This document shows positions 1 to 7,720 of a DNA stretch of 45,760 nt, piece by piece. The DNA is from Reyranella massiliensis 521 (GTDB taxonomy: Bacteria > Pseudomonadota > Alphaproteobacteria > Reyranellales > Reyranellaceae), in assembly GCA_945862125.1 (NCBI GenBank), contig CAMAYC010000028.1, positions 1-45,760 of the forward strand. The letters are read 5' to 3'. The notes below the pieces were generated by a model that was not told the DNA's origin, made no database searches, and was given only the letters and a program-made list of their open reading frames with translations. The position numbers and the translations under genes are program-made. How positions within the stretch are numbered: position 1 is the stretch's first letter; each line of letters opens with the position of its first letter.

Positions 1-194
1 GCGCCATCGTCGGCGCCCGCAATGCCGAGCAACTCGGCGAGACGCTGGGAGCAGGCGGCTGGCGCCTCCCACTGGTGGCGCTCGAGAAGCTGGACAAGGT
101 TTCGAAACAGCCGCATCGCTATCCACGGTCGTTCGAGGATCCGATGCCCAAGCGTCGCAACTCGGCCATCAAGATGCCGGGAGGCAAGCAGTAA
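1..194 (+). CDS. Aldo/keto reductase, C-terminal fragment (5' end outside window)
   Basis: An open frame enters from the left edge (first full codon at base 3) and ends at TAA 192-194, giving about 63 residues. It begins AIVGARNAEQLGETLGA, which matches the conserved C-terminal block of aldo/keto reductases (the GARN-xxQL-xxNLGA segment that binds the NADP adenosine phosphate), followed by a short basic tail. The family reduces carbonyls with NAD(P)H on a TIM barrel; the barrel itself is not in the window, so substrate and true family are inferred from this one motif. It is followed after 18 bases by the thiamine-diphosphate enzyme on the same strand and may be co-transcribed with it. The overlapping reading frame starting at base 22 is a shadow. 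Confidence 0.72.
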   Translation, partial: AIVGARNAEQLGETLGAGGWRLPLVALEKLDKVSKQPHRYPRSFEDPMPKRRNSAIKMPGGKQ

Positions 195-212
195 CCGCGA
201 GTAGGGCATGTA

Positions 213-1820
213 ATGAACACCAGGACCGGCGGAGAGCTCATCCAGGATTTTCTCGAGACGTACGAAATTCCTTACGTTTTCGGTAATCCCGGAACAACGG
301 AGACCACCTTTCTGGCAGCCGTGGCGGAATCGAAGGCCACCTACGTCCTGTCCCTGCACGAATCGAGCGCCGTCGGAATTGCCGCGGGCTACGCGCTCAT
401 CACCGGCAAGCCGTCCATCGTCAGCCTGCACACCTATCCGGGGCTCGCCAACGGCATGTTCAACATGCGCAATGCGCTGATGTCTGGCGTGCCGATGCTC
501 GTGATCAACGGGCAGCAGGATTCGCGCTTCCTCATTCACAATCCGGTTCTCGGTGCGCCGAACGTCCAGTTGGCTGAAACCGCCACCAAGTACGCCTATG
601 AGGTGACGCGCACCGATGATCTCACCGTCGCGTTGCAGCGCTGCTATCTGCACGCGCGCCTGCAACCGACCGGGCCGGTGTTCCTCTCCATTCCCATGAA
701 TTTCATGCAGGAACGGACGAAGCACACGACGTTCAAGAAAACGCACATCATCGAGCAGACGGTGCCACGCGACCTGGACGAGGTGAGTCGCGCCCTCAAG
801 GCCGTCCCGGCGGGGAAACTCGCCATCGTCGCGGACTATGCCGTCGCTGCCGCGCACAGCGTCGACGCCGTGAGCTGCATCGCGAATGCACTCGGGGCGG
901 ACATCTATGCCGCGCCATTCCATGTGCAGGGCACAGTGGATCCGCTGCATCCCAACTTCCGTGGCCAGCTTCCGCCGACCACAAGAAAGATCAATGAAAC
1001 GCTCAGCCGCTATCACACCATGCTGCTGATCGGTGAGAAGGTCGACAGTTTCACCTATGACGGACTACAGGCACTGCCAGCTGAGTTGCAGGTCATCCAG
1101 ATTGCCCCTGCGGCCAGCCAACTCGGGTTCGACTTTCCCTGTGACATGGCGGTTCTGGGTGAAATCAACGCCACCCTGGAGGCGCTGGTGTCGGCGTTGG
1201 GGGCCGGGGGCAGCCAGGCTGCCGCCCGGACCGTGGACGAGTCTTCTCTGGACGCACGCTATCCGGCCTCAGGCGAACGGCCGAGCGATGCGCTGATCCT
1301 GGCCGTGCTGCGGCACCTCGATCGGGCGACCCATGTCGTCACCGAAGGATCTTCCGAGGATGCCATCGTGCAGGATATGGCGGTGCGCCTGGGATTCCGG
1401 AACGTCCATTTCTCGCCCCGTGGCGGCGGGTTGGGTTGGGCGATGCCACTCGGCATCGGGATCGGGCTGGCCGCCGGCAAGCCTGCTGTCTGCTTCGTAG
1501 GCGACGGCGGTAGCCTGTTCTCCATCCATGCCCTCTGGACGGCGGCGAAGTACGCCATCCCCTCCGTCTTCGTCTGCTTCGTGAACAACGAATATCGGCT
1601 GCTGAAGGACCTGTGGTGCAACGTAATGGGGACGACGATTGGGACCACGCGTTTCGTCGGCATGGATTTCAGCGATCCTAATGTGGATGTGCAGAAGATC
1701 GCCGAGGCGTTCGGCGCGCGCACCGAGAAGATCCAGGAACTTGAAGGTGTCGCTGCCGTTCTCGAGCGCGCTCTCTCTCATCCCGGACCAAGCTTCCTCA
1801 TCATCGATCGCGAGCCTTGA
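213..1820 (+). CDS. Thiamine-diphosphate-dependent decarboxylase/synthase (benzoylformate decarboxylase-like)
   Basis: 535 residues with the three-domain layout of ThDP enzymes: N-terminal pyrimidine-binding domain with NPGTTE (residues 25-30), the activating glutamate E50 in LHESSAVGIAAGYA, and H73; a central domain; and a C-terminal domain with the diphosphate/Mg motif running from GDGGSLFS to VNNEY (near 435-465). The Glu, His and GDG...NN features are seen directly. The family decarboxylates or ligates 2-oxoacids. Closest resemblance is to benzoylformate decarboxylase and acetolactate-synthase-like proteins. The second active-site histidine of Pseudomonas benzoylformate decarboxylase (His281) has no obvious counterpart in the LLIGEKVDSFTYDG stretch, so substrate is uncertain. 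The ATG is preceded by TAGGG at suitable spacing. It is followed on the same strand by a CoA ester lyase, suggesting joint carbon-acid metabolism (inference). Confidence 0.85.
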   Translation: MNTRTGGELIQDFLETYEIPYVFGNPGTTETTFLAAVAESKATYVLSLHESSAVGIAAGYALITGKPSIVSLHTYPGLANGMFNMRNALMSGVPMLVINGQQDSRFLIHNPVLGAPNVQLAETATKYAYEVTRTDDLTVALQRCYLHARLQPTGPVFLSIPMNFMQERTKHTTFKKTHIIEQTVPRDLDEVSRALKAVPAGKLAIVADYAVAAAHSVDAVSCIANALGADIYAAPFHVQGTVDPLHPNFRGQLPPTTRKINETLSRYHTMLLIGEKVDSFTYDGLQALPAELQVIQIAPAASQLGFDFPCDMAVLGEINATLEALVSALGAGGSQAAARTVDESSLDARYPASGERPSDALILAVLRHLDRATHVVTEGSSEDAIVQDMAVRLGFRNVHFSPRGGGLGWAMPLGIGIGLAAGKPAVCFVGDGGSLFSIHALWTAAKYAIPSVFVCFVNNEYRLLKDLWCNVMGTTIGTTRFVGMDFSDPNVDVQKIAEAFGARTEKIQELEGVAAVLERALSHPGPSFLIIDREP

Positions 1821-1885
1821 CCGTTGTGAGACGGGGCGAGTCCGATTCGGCCGAAAAACCATTAACGACATTTCATGGTAGCCTC

Positions 1886-2782
1886 ATGCCCGCATACCGC
1901 AGCTTTCTCTTTGCCCCTGGCAACCATGCGCGGAAAGTCGAGAAAGTCTTCGACTGCGGCGCCGACCATGTGATCCTCGACCTGGAGGATGCGGTCGCCA
2001 GGGCGGAGAAGGTCGCGACCCGTGCGCTCGTGGTCGAGGCATTGAAGCGACCGCGCAAATGCGGTGCCTACGTTCGGGTCAACGCCTTTAACACCGAGTA
2101 CTGTTATGGCGATACAGTGGCAGTGACCGGTCCCGGACTCGACGGCATCGTCCTGCCGATGGCCGAGAGCCGCGAGCAGATCATGGCCTTCGACTGGCTG
2201 GTGGGCTCCCTCGAGCGCGAGCGCGGCCTGCCGCCCGGGGGCATCGACATCATCCCGATCATCGAGACCGGAAAGGGGATGGCCAACGCGCGGGCCATCG
2301 CCGCCGCCGGCACGCGGGTGAAGCGCATGGCCTTCGGCGCCGGCGACTACACGCTCGACATGAACATGGAGTGGACGCGGGGCGAGAGCGAGCTGGAGCA
2401 TGCCCGGGCGGAGATGGTCGTGGCGTCCCGCGCCGCGGGCCTCGAAGCGCCGATCGATACGGTATGGGTACATATCAAGGACCTTGAGGGCGTCGCGAAC
2501 TCCGCGAGGAGGGCGAAGCAGCTCGGCTTCCAGGGCAAGATGTGCATCTACCCGCCGCAGGTCGAGGTGGTGAACCGGGTGTTCACGCCGACCGAGGAGG
2601 AGGTGGCCTTTGCCCATCGCGTCGTCGCCGCTTTCGAGAAGGCGGAGCGCGAGGGCTCCTCGTCGATCCAGCTCGACGGCTATTTCATCGACTACCCGAT
2701 CGTCTACAAGGCGCAACGCACGCTCGACCTGGTTGGCGCCACTCATGTTCTTCCGGACCGCAAGCCTCCGGCTCGCTCATGA
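1886..2782 (+). CDS. HpcH/HpaI-family CoA ester lyase (CitE/malyl-CoA lyase-like)
   Basis: 298 residues from the ATG at 1886; the same frame stays open upstream to 1817 but the family's N-terminus (PAYRSFLFAPGNHARK) begins here. Family marks in order: LDLEDAV (Asp/Glu near the metal site), YVRVNAF with the substrate-carboxylate Arg, GIVLPMAES, IIPIIETGKGMANA, FGAGDYTLDM and GKMCIYPPQVEVVN. These define the CitE-like TIM-barrel lyases, which cleave or form C-C bonds in beta-hydroxyacyl-CoA esters using Mg2+. GIVLP is followed by Met rather than the common Lys, and the usual IHP is IYP. Sixty-five bases separate it from the ThDP gene. Its last codons lie in the left arm of a long hairpin, and the stop codon sits in the loop. 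The precise acyl-CoA substrate cannot be told. Confidence 0.85.
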   Translation: MPAYRSFLFAPGNHARKVEKVFDCGADHVILDLEDAVARAEKVATRALVVEALKRPRKCGAYVRVNAFNTEYCYGDTVAVTGPGLDGIVLPMAESREQIMAFDWLVGSLERERGLPPGGIDIIPIIETGKGMANARAIAAAGTRVKRMAFGAGDYTLDMNMEWTRGESELEHARAEMVVASRAAGLEAPIDTVWVHIKDLEGVANSARRAKQLGFQGKMCIYPPQVEVVNRVFTPTEEEVAFAHRVVAAFEKAEREGSSSIQLDGYFIDYPIVYKAQRTLDLVGATHVLPDRKPPARS

Positions 2783-2812
2783 AGCTGAGCGAGCCGGAGG
2801 CTCGCGGTCCGG
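2753..2812. terminator. Long inverted repeat between convergent genes (candidate bidirectional terminator)
   Basis: Bases 2753-2779 pair with 2786-2812, giving 27 base pairs with one A-C mismatch (2762/2803) around a six-base loop, TGAAGC. The lyase stop codon TGA (2780-2782) falls in the loop, and the CoA-transferase stop (2818-2820, other strand) lies just beyond. No T-tract follows on either side, so it is not a textbook intrinsic terminator; it could block read-through from both directions, protect 3' ends, or be a dispersed palindromic element. No second copy was noticed in this window. Confidence 0.6.
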
Positions 2813-2817
2813 GAAGG

Positions 2818-4032
2818 TCAGATCACCCCTTCGGCTTCCAGACCGCGTAGATCCGCAGCGGTCATTCCCAGCAGCCTGCCGTAGACCTCGCCGTTGTGCT
2901 GGCCGAGGCTCGGGCCGAGCGTGTCGATGCCGCCCGGCGTTTCCGTGAGGCGGGGCACCACGTTGGGGACGGCGAGGTCGCCGGCGCGCGGGTCGCTCAC
3001 GCGGGCGATGTTCCCGCGCGCCGCGTAGTGCGGATCGCGGAAGAGTTCGTCGACCGACGCCACGATGCCGCACGGCACTTCTGCCTTGTCACAAAGGCTC
3101 ACGGCTTCCTGCTGCGTGAGCTTCTTGGCCCAGGCGGCGACGAGGCCGTCGACGGCGGGCCGCTGCTTGTCGCGCTGGGCGATGGTGCCGTAGATGCCGT
3201 CGCCGGCCACCTCGGGACAGCCCATCAGCCGGGCCATGCGGGCGAAGATCTTGTCGTTGGTGCAGGCAATGGCGATCCAGCGTCCGTCACCGGTCTGGTA
3301 GTGGCTGTGTGGACAGACATTGGGGGCAGCAGCGCCCATGCGCTGGCGGATGAAGCCGACCTTGTCGTAGGCGGGCGCCATTTCGTCCAGGATGCGGAAG
3401 ATCGGCTCGTAAAGCGCGATGTCGATCTGCTGGCCCCGGCCGGTGGCGTCGCGCGAGCGCAGCGCCATCATCACCCCCAAGGCGCCGTAAAGCCCGGCCA
3501 TGTAGTCCGCCAGCGTGGCCGAGCCCGGTGTTACCGGCGGCCCGTCCGGCTGGCCCGCCAGGAAGGAGATGCCGCCAAAGGCGTTGCCGATCCGCCCGAA
3601 GCCGGGCTTGTGGCTGTAGGGGCCGGTCTGGCCGTAGCCCGAGACACGCAGCATAACGAGACGCGCGTTGACGGCGCTCAGCACGTCCCAGCCCAGGCCC
3701 CAGCCTTCCAGCGTGCCGGGCTGAAAATTTTCGGTGAGCGCGTCGGCCTTCGCGACGAGTTGCTTCAGGATCGCCGCGCCCTTGGGCGATTTGAGATTGA
3801 GCGTCACCGACTTCTTGTTGCGCGCTTCCGACAGCCAGACGAGCGTGTCGCCGCACTCGGCGACCGTGCCGAGGCGGCGGCAGGGGTCACCGACCTTGGG
3901 CTGCTCGACCTTGATCACTTCCGCGCCGAATTCCGCCATGATGGTCGCGCAGTAGGGCGCTGCGATGTAGGTGGCGATGTCGATGACGCGCAGCCCGGCC
4001 AGCGGGCGGTCGCTCGAAACGGGTTCGGACAA
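2818..4032 (-). CDS. CaiB/BaiF (class III) CoA-transferase
   Basis: 404 residues. The start is TTG at 4032, chosen because AGGAGG lies ten bases upstream and the family N-terminus (RPLAGLRVIDIATYIAAPYC) follows at once. Class III marks include the N-terminal GLRVID, EVIKVEQP, ENFQPGTLEGWGLG and the catalytic aspartate in TLADYMAGLYGALGV, ahead of GRGQQIDIALYEP. These enzymes move CoA between an acyl-CoA donor and a carboxylic acid through aspartyl-CoA anhydride intermediates (family knowledge). It is transcribed towards the CoA ester lyase and separated from it by the long hairpin. Together with lyase and crotonase homologues it points to CoA-activated acid catabolism. Acceptor acid unknown. 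Confidence 0.92.
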   Translation of the reverse strand: MSEPVSSDRPLAGLRVIDIATYIAAPYCATIMAEFGAEVIKVEQPKVGDPCRRLGTVAECGDTLVWLSEARNKKSVTLNLKSPKGAAILKQLVAKADALTENFQPGTLEGWGLGWDVLSAVNARLVMLRVSGYGQTGPYSHKPGFGRIGNAFGGISFLAGQPDGPPVTPGSATLADYMAGLYGALGVMMALRSRDATGRGQQIDIALYEPIFRILDEMAPAYDKVGFIRQRMGAAAPNVCPHSHYQTGDGRWIAIACTNDKIFARMARLMGCPEVAGDGIYGTIAQRDKQRPAVDGLVAAWAKKLTQQEAVSLCDKAEVPCGIVASVDELFRDPHYAARGNIARVSDPRAGDLAVPNVVPRLTETPGGIDTLGPSLGQHNGEVYGRLLGMTAADLRGLEAEGVI

Positions 4033-4137
4033 GATGCGGTTTCCTCCTGATTCTTCTCCTCGCCCATCCTATGAGGGAGAGTAGGGTGGGGAAAGCAACA
4101 GTCGCCAAGTTGACTTCCCTTCGCCCTGATCGGCCCA

Positions 4138-5997
4138 ATGAGTGACTCCCGCACCACCCCCAGTCCACGGACTTTCCGCGAACGCTTCGGCGCCCTGAAG
4201 ACGCTCCGGCCATTCATGGCCATGGTGTGGCAGACCAGCCCGACGCTGACGATGGGTCTGCTCGGGCTACGCGTGCTCCGCGCGCTGCTGCCGGTGGTCA
4301 GCCTCTACATCGGCAAGCTGATCATCGACGACGTGGTCATGCTGTTGCAGTTGCCCAACCGGCCGGTGACCTGGCGGGGCTGGAGGGAAAGCGGCCATCT
4401 CACGGGCATCGGGATCCTGCTGCTGGCGGAATTCGCGCTGGCCGTGCTGTCGGATGGCATGGCGCGCGTTGTGGCCCTGCTCGACGGCATGCTCGCGGAG
4501 AAGGTGACGAACCGGTCGAGCGTGCGCCTGATGGAACACGCGGCGACGCTCGACCTCGAGGATTTCGAGGACGCCGAGTTCCAGGACCAGCTCGAACGGG
4601 CGCGGCGCCAGACCAGCGGCCGGATGACGTTGCTGGGCCAGCTTTTTACGCAGGCGCAGAATATCGTGACGGTCGCCAGCTTCGCGGCTGGCCTGGTATT
4701 CTACTCGCCCTGGCTGATCCTGTTGCTGGTGGTGGCCCTCGTGCCGGGCTTCCTCGGCGAGGCGCATTTCAATGCGCGGACCTATACGCTGGATTTCGGC
4801 CGCACGCCCGAGCGCCGCGAGCTCGATTATGTGCGGCAGACGGCCGCCAGCGTCGAGACCGCCAAGGAAGTGAAGATCTTCGGCCTGCATTCCTTCCTGA
4901 TCGATCGTTACCGCCGCCTCGCCGCTGATTTCTACGAGGCCAACCGGCGGCTCGCCCTGCGGCGGGCGGGCTGGGGCGGGTTGTTCACGGCCATCGGTAC
5001 GGCCGGTTACTACGCGGCCTACGCCTATATCGTCTGGCGTACGCTCGCGGGCGAGTTCTCGATCGGCGACCTCACGTTTCTCGCCGGTTCCTTCCTGCGG
5101 CTGCGCGGCCTGCTCGAATCGCTGTTGACGGGACTGTCCTCGACGGCAGCGCAGGCGCTCTACTTCAACGATCTCTTCTCCTTCTTCGATGTAACGCCGG
5201 AAATCCTCTCGCCGGCCAACGCGCTGCCGTTCCCGTCGCCAATTCGCGAGGGCTTCGTCTTCGACAATGTCGGCTTCATCTATCCCGGCGCCGCGCACTG
5301 GGCCGTGCGCAACCTCAGCTTCACCCTGAAGGCGGGCGAGGTGCTCGCCCTGGTCGGCGAGAACGGCGCCGGCAAGACGACGCTGGTGAAGCTGCTGACG
5401 CGGCTCTACGACCCCGACGAAGGCCGCATCCTGCTCGATGGCCATGACTTGCGCGAGTACGGTCTCGACGCGCTGCGCGGCAGCATGGGCGTGATCTTCC
5501 AGGATTTCGTTCGCTACAATTTCAGTGCCGGCGACAACATTGCCGTCGGCCGCATCGAGGCGCGCGACGATGCCGCCCGGGTCAAGCGGGCGGCATCGCG
5601 CAGCCAGGCCGACGAGGTGATCGAGCGCCTGCCGGGCAGCTACGACCAGCGCATCGGCAAGCGTTTCAAGAACGGCGTCGAACTGTCGGGCGGCGAATGG
5701 CAGAAGGTCGCCATCGCGCGCGCCTATATGCGCGAGGCCGAGGTGCTGATCCTCGACGAGCCGACGGCGGCCCTGGACGCACGGGCGGAATTCGAGGTGT
5801 TCCAGCGCTTCAAGGAACTGAGCAAGGGCAAGACGGCGATCCTGATCTCGCACCGCTTTTCCAGCGTCCGCATGGCCGACCGCATCCTCGTCCTGGCCGA
5901 CGGCAAGGTGGAGGCCGCCGGCACGCACGACGAACTGGTGGCCGACGGCGGACGCTATGCCGAGTTGTTCGAACTGCAGGCCGCCGGCTACCGGTAG
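4138..5997 (+). CDS. ABC transporter, fused permease/ATPase (exporter type)
   Basis: 619 residues. The N-terminal half (about 20-340) is a type IV exporter membrane domain with hydrophobic helices. The C-terminal half (about 365-610) is a full nucleotide-binding domain: Walker A GENGAGKTT, Q-loop in VIFQDFVRYNFS, signature LSGGEWQKVAIARAY, Walker B VLILDEPTAALDA and H-loop ISHRFSSVRMADRI. One gene encodes a half-transporter, so a homodimer is expected. The family spans lipid, peptide and drug exporters; nothing adjacent identifies the cargo. The start at 4138 has only a poor ribosome-binding site, and it is divergent from the CoA-transferase with about 105 bases between. A hairpin with T-run follows the stop. 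Confidence 0.9.
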   Translation: MSDSRTTPSPRTFRERFGALKTLRPFMAMVWQTSPTLTMGLLGLRVLRALLPVVSLYIGKLIIDDVVMLLQLPNRPVTWRGWRESGHLTGIGILLLAEFALAVLSDGMARVVALLDGMLAEKVTNRSSVRLMEHAATLDLEDFEDAEFQDQLERARRQTSGRMTLLGQLFTQAQNIVTVASFAAGLVFYSPWLILLLVVALVPGFLGEAHFNARTYTLDFGRTPERRELDYVRQTAASVETAKEVKIFGLHSFLIDRYRRLAADFYEANRRLALRRAGWGGLFTAIGTAGYYAAYAYIVWRTLAGEFSIGDLTFLAGSFLRLRGLLESLLTGLSSTAAQALYFNDLFSFFDVTPEILSPANALPFPSPIREGFVFDNVGFIYPGAAHWAVRNLSFTLKAGEVLALVGENGAGKTTLVKLLTRLYDPDEGRILLDGHDLREYGLDALRGSMGVIFQDFVRYNFSAGDNIAVGRIEARDDAARVKRAASRSQADEVIERLPGSYDQRIGKRFKNGVELSGGEWQKVAIARAYMREAEVLILDEPTAALDARAEFEVFQRFKELSKGKTAILISHRFSSVRMADRILVLADGKVEAAGTHDELVADGGRYAELFELQAAGYR

Positions 5998-5999
5998 AT

Positions 6000-6024
6000 A
6001 AACCTGCAAGTTCAGCAGGTTTTT
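6000..6024 (+). terminator. Intrinsic terminator after the ABC transporter gene
   Basis: AAACCTGC (6000-6007) and GCAGGTTT (6015-6022) form an eight-pair stem around a seven-base loop, followed by further T residues (TTTT ends at 6024). It begins two bases after the ABC stop codon. Being nearly symmetric (A-run on the other side), it could also stop the opposing dioxygenase transcript, which ends at 6068. Confidence 0.7.
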
Positions 6025-6067
6025 GCCAACATTTTGGATAGGTCGCGCTTGGAGTACGCCGGCGGCT

Positions 6068-6946
6068 TCAGCCTGCGAGGACGGGCTCTCCCACGATCTG
6101 GGTGCGGTGCATGAGCCGGCGCAGGTTCTCGTCGAAGGCGTCGCGGCGGTGCATGACGCAGCGATTGTCCCACATTACCAGGTCGCCGATCCGCCACTTC
6201 TGGTACCAGGCGAAGCGCTCCTGCGTGGCGTGCGCCCACACGGCGTCGAGCAAGGCCTCGCTGTCTTCGACCGGGAGGCCATGGATGTAGGCACCGGGAC
6301 GGCGGCCCAGGAACAGCGCCTTGCGCCGGGTGACGGGATGCAGGCGGACGAGGGGATGCACGGCCCCCGGCGTCTGGCGCACGTCGAGCGTGCGCTGGAA
6401 GCCTTTGCGCAGTTCGCCGGCCGAGTTACGGCTCGAATCGTGGATGCAGTTCTTGCCTTCGATCGCGCGCTTGAGATCGGCCGGCAGGGTCTCGTAGGCG
6501 GCATACATGTTGAGGAAGCCGGTATTGCCGCCATCGGGCGGCACTTCGAGTGCATAGAGCAGCGAGGCGCGGGGCGGCAAGGGGTTGTAGGACATGTCGG
6601 TGTGCCAGACGAGTTCGTAGGAACCCAGGCTGCCCACCGCCTTGCCGTCCTTCTTAACGCTGGCGATCACGGCGACCCATTCCGCGGCTTCTGGCACCAC
6701 GCCCGAGTGGGCTCGATCGAGGCTGGCGGCGGCGATCGGTACGCGGTCTAGGTCGCCGAAGCGGGCGCTGAATTTCATCAGCGTTGGATCGTCGAGTTTC
6801 TGGCCGGAGAAACGCAGCACGAGATGTTCCCTCCAGGCCGCGGCGATCCGGGCAAACGTGTCATCGCTCATCGGCTTGGCGAGGTCTATTCCGTGGACAT
6901 CGGCGGCCAGGGCGCCGCCGCTCGGCTGGATCCAGAGGTCGCTCAT
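6068..6946 (-). CDS. TauD/TfdA-family Fe(II)/2-oxoglutarate dioxygenase
   Basis: 292 residues from the ATG at 6946, which has GAGG at good spacing; longer upstream frames lack family similarity. The iron facial triad is visible: H-T-D in LVWHTDMSY and the distal His in CVMHRRDAF, with the 2-oxoglutarate-binding Arg in RRLMHRTQIVGE. TauD/TfdA enzymes hydroxylate substrates such as taurine or aryloxyacetates with release of CO2 and succinate; the substrate here is unknown. It is the last gene of a minus-strand operon with a short-chain dehydrogenase (10-base gap) and a crotonase-family protein, so it may perform an oxidative opening step of that pathway (inference). Confidence 0.9.
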   Translation of the reverse strand: MSDLWIQPSGGALAADVHGIDLAKPMSDDTFARIAAAWREHLVLRFSGQKLDDPTLMKFSARFGDLDRVPIAAASLDRAHSGVVPEAAEWVAVIASVKKDGKAVGSLGSYELVWHTDMSYNPLPPRASLLYALEVPPDGGNTGFLNMYAAYETLPADLKRAIEGKNCIHDSSRNSAGELRKGFQRTLDVRQTPGAVHPLVRLHPVTRRKALFLGRRPGAYIHGLPVEDSEALLDAVWAHATQERFAWYQKWRIGDLVMWDNRCVMHRRDAFDENLRRLMHRTQIVGEPVLAG

Positions 6947-6956
6947 GCCGTCCTCG

Positions 6957-7709
6957 CTAACCATGCATGGTGAGGCCGCCCGAGACGCTGATCGTCTGGC
7001 CGGTGATGAAGGCCGCATCGTCGCTGGCCAGGAAGCAGACGGCGCCCGGGATATCCTCGGGCTGGCCCACGCGTTTCATCGGGATGGCGCCGACGAGCGC
7101 CGCGCGCACTTTCTGGCCGCGCTCGTCGCTGCCGGCGACGGCCGCCAGCAAGGGCGTGTCGGTCGGGCCGGGACAGACGGCGTTCAGCGTGATGCCCTTG
7201 CGTGCCACTTCGCGTGCCACGGTCTTGGTGAAGGCGATGATGCCACCCTTGCAGGCCGAATAGACGGCTTCCTGCGAGGAGCCGACGCGGCCGGCGTCCG
7301 AGGCGATGTTGACGATGCGGCCGCTGCCGCGCGCCACCATGGTTTTCAGCACGAAGTGGCTCATGTTGAGCGGCCCGCGCAGGTTGACGGCGATGAGTTG
7401 GTCCCAGAGATCGGGCGTGGTGTCGACGAAATTGGCGAAGCGGTCCCAGCCGGCATTGTTCACCAGAATGTCGGTCGGGCCCACTTCGGCCTCGAACACG
7501 GCGATCGCCTTGCCCACGGCTTCGTAGTCGGCGATGTCGACGCCCGAGGCAAAGCCCTTGATCTCGGCCGCGACCTTCGTCGCACCGTCGAGGTTCTTGT
7601 CGAACACGCCCACGCGTGCGCCGTAGTCCGCGAAGCGGCGGCAGATGGCGCTGCCGATGGCGCCGCCGCCACCGGTGACAATGACGTTCTTTCCGTCGAG
7701 ACCGCGCAT
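6957..7709 (-). CDS. Short-chain dehydrogenase/reductase (FabG-like)
   Basis: 250 residues. Classical SDR marks: TGGGGAIGSAICRRF (cofactor glycine motif), NNAG, the catalytic Ser in NIASDAGRVGS, YSACKGG (Tyr and Lys), PGPTDTPLL and a C-terminal ITGQTISVSGG typical of FabG-type enzymes. The ATG at 7709 has GAGGAG upstream; the longer frame reading back to 8018 is antisense-like, low-complexity sequence and was rejected. SDRs oxidise hydroxyacyl compounds or reduce ketones with NAD(P). Placed 11 bases after the crotonase gene and 10 before the dioxygenase, it most likely acts on the hydroxy product made by a neighbour (inference). Confidence 0.92.
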   Translation of the reverse strand: MRGLDGKNVIVTGGGGAIGSAICRRFADYGARVGVFDKNLDGATKVAAEIKGFASGVDIADYEAVGKAIAVFEAEVGPTDILVNNAGWDRFANFVDTTPDLWDQLIAVNLRGPLNMSHFVLKTMVARGSGRIVNIASDAGRVGSSQEAVYSACKGGIIAFTKTVAREVARKGITLNAVCPGPTDTPLLAAVAGSDERGQKVRAALVGAIPMKRVGQPEDIPGAVCFLASDDAAFITGQTISVSGGLTMHG

Positions 7710-7720
7710 GGGATCGCTCC

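Noticed and set aside
2896..4050. 384-codon plus-strand frame opposite the CoA-transferase
   Set aside because: The minus-strand frame has a Shine-Dalgarno, conserved start and catalytic Asp; the plus frame has none.
4267..6009. 580-codon antisense frame opposite the ABC transporter
   Set aside because: Shadow of a full ABC gene with all ATPase motifs on the plus strand.
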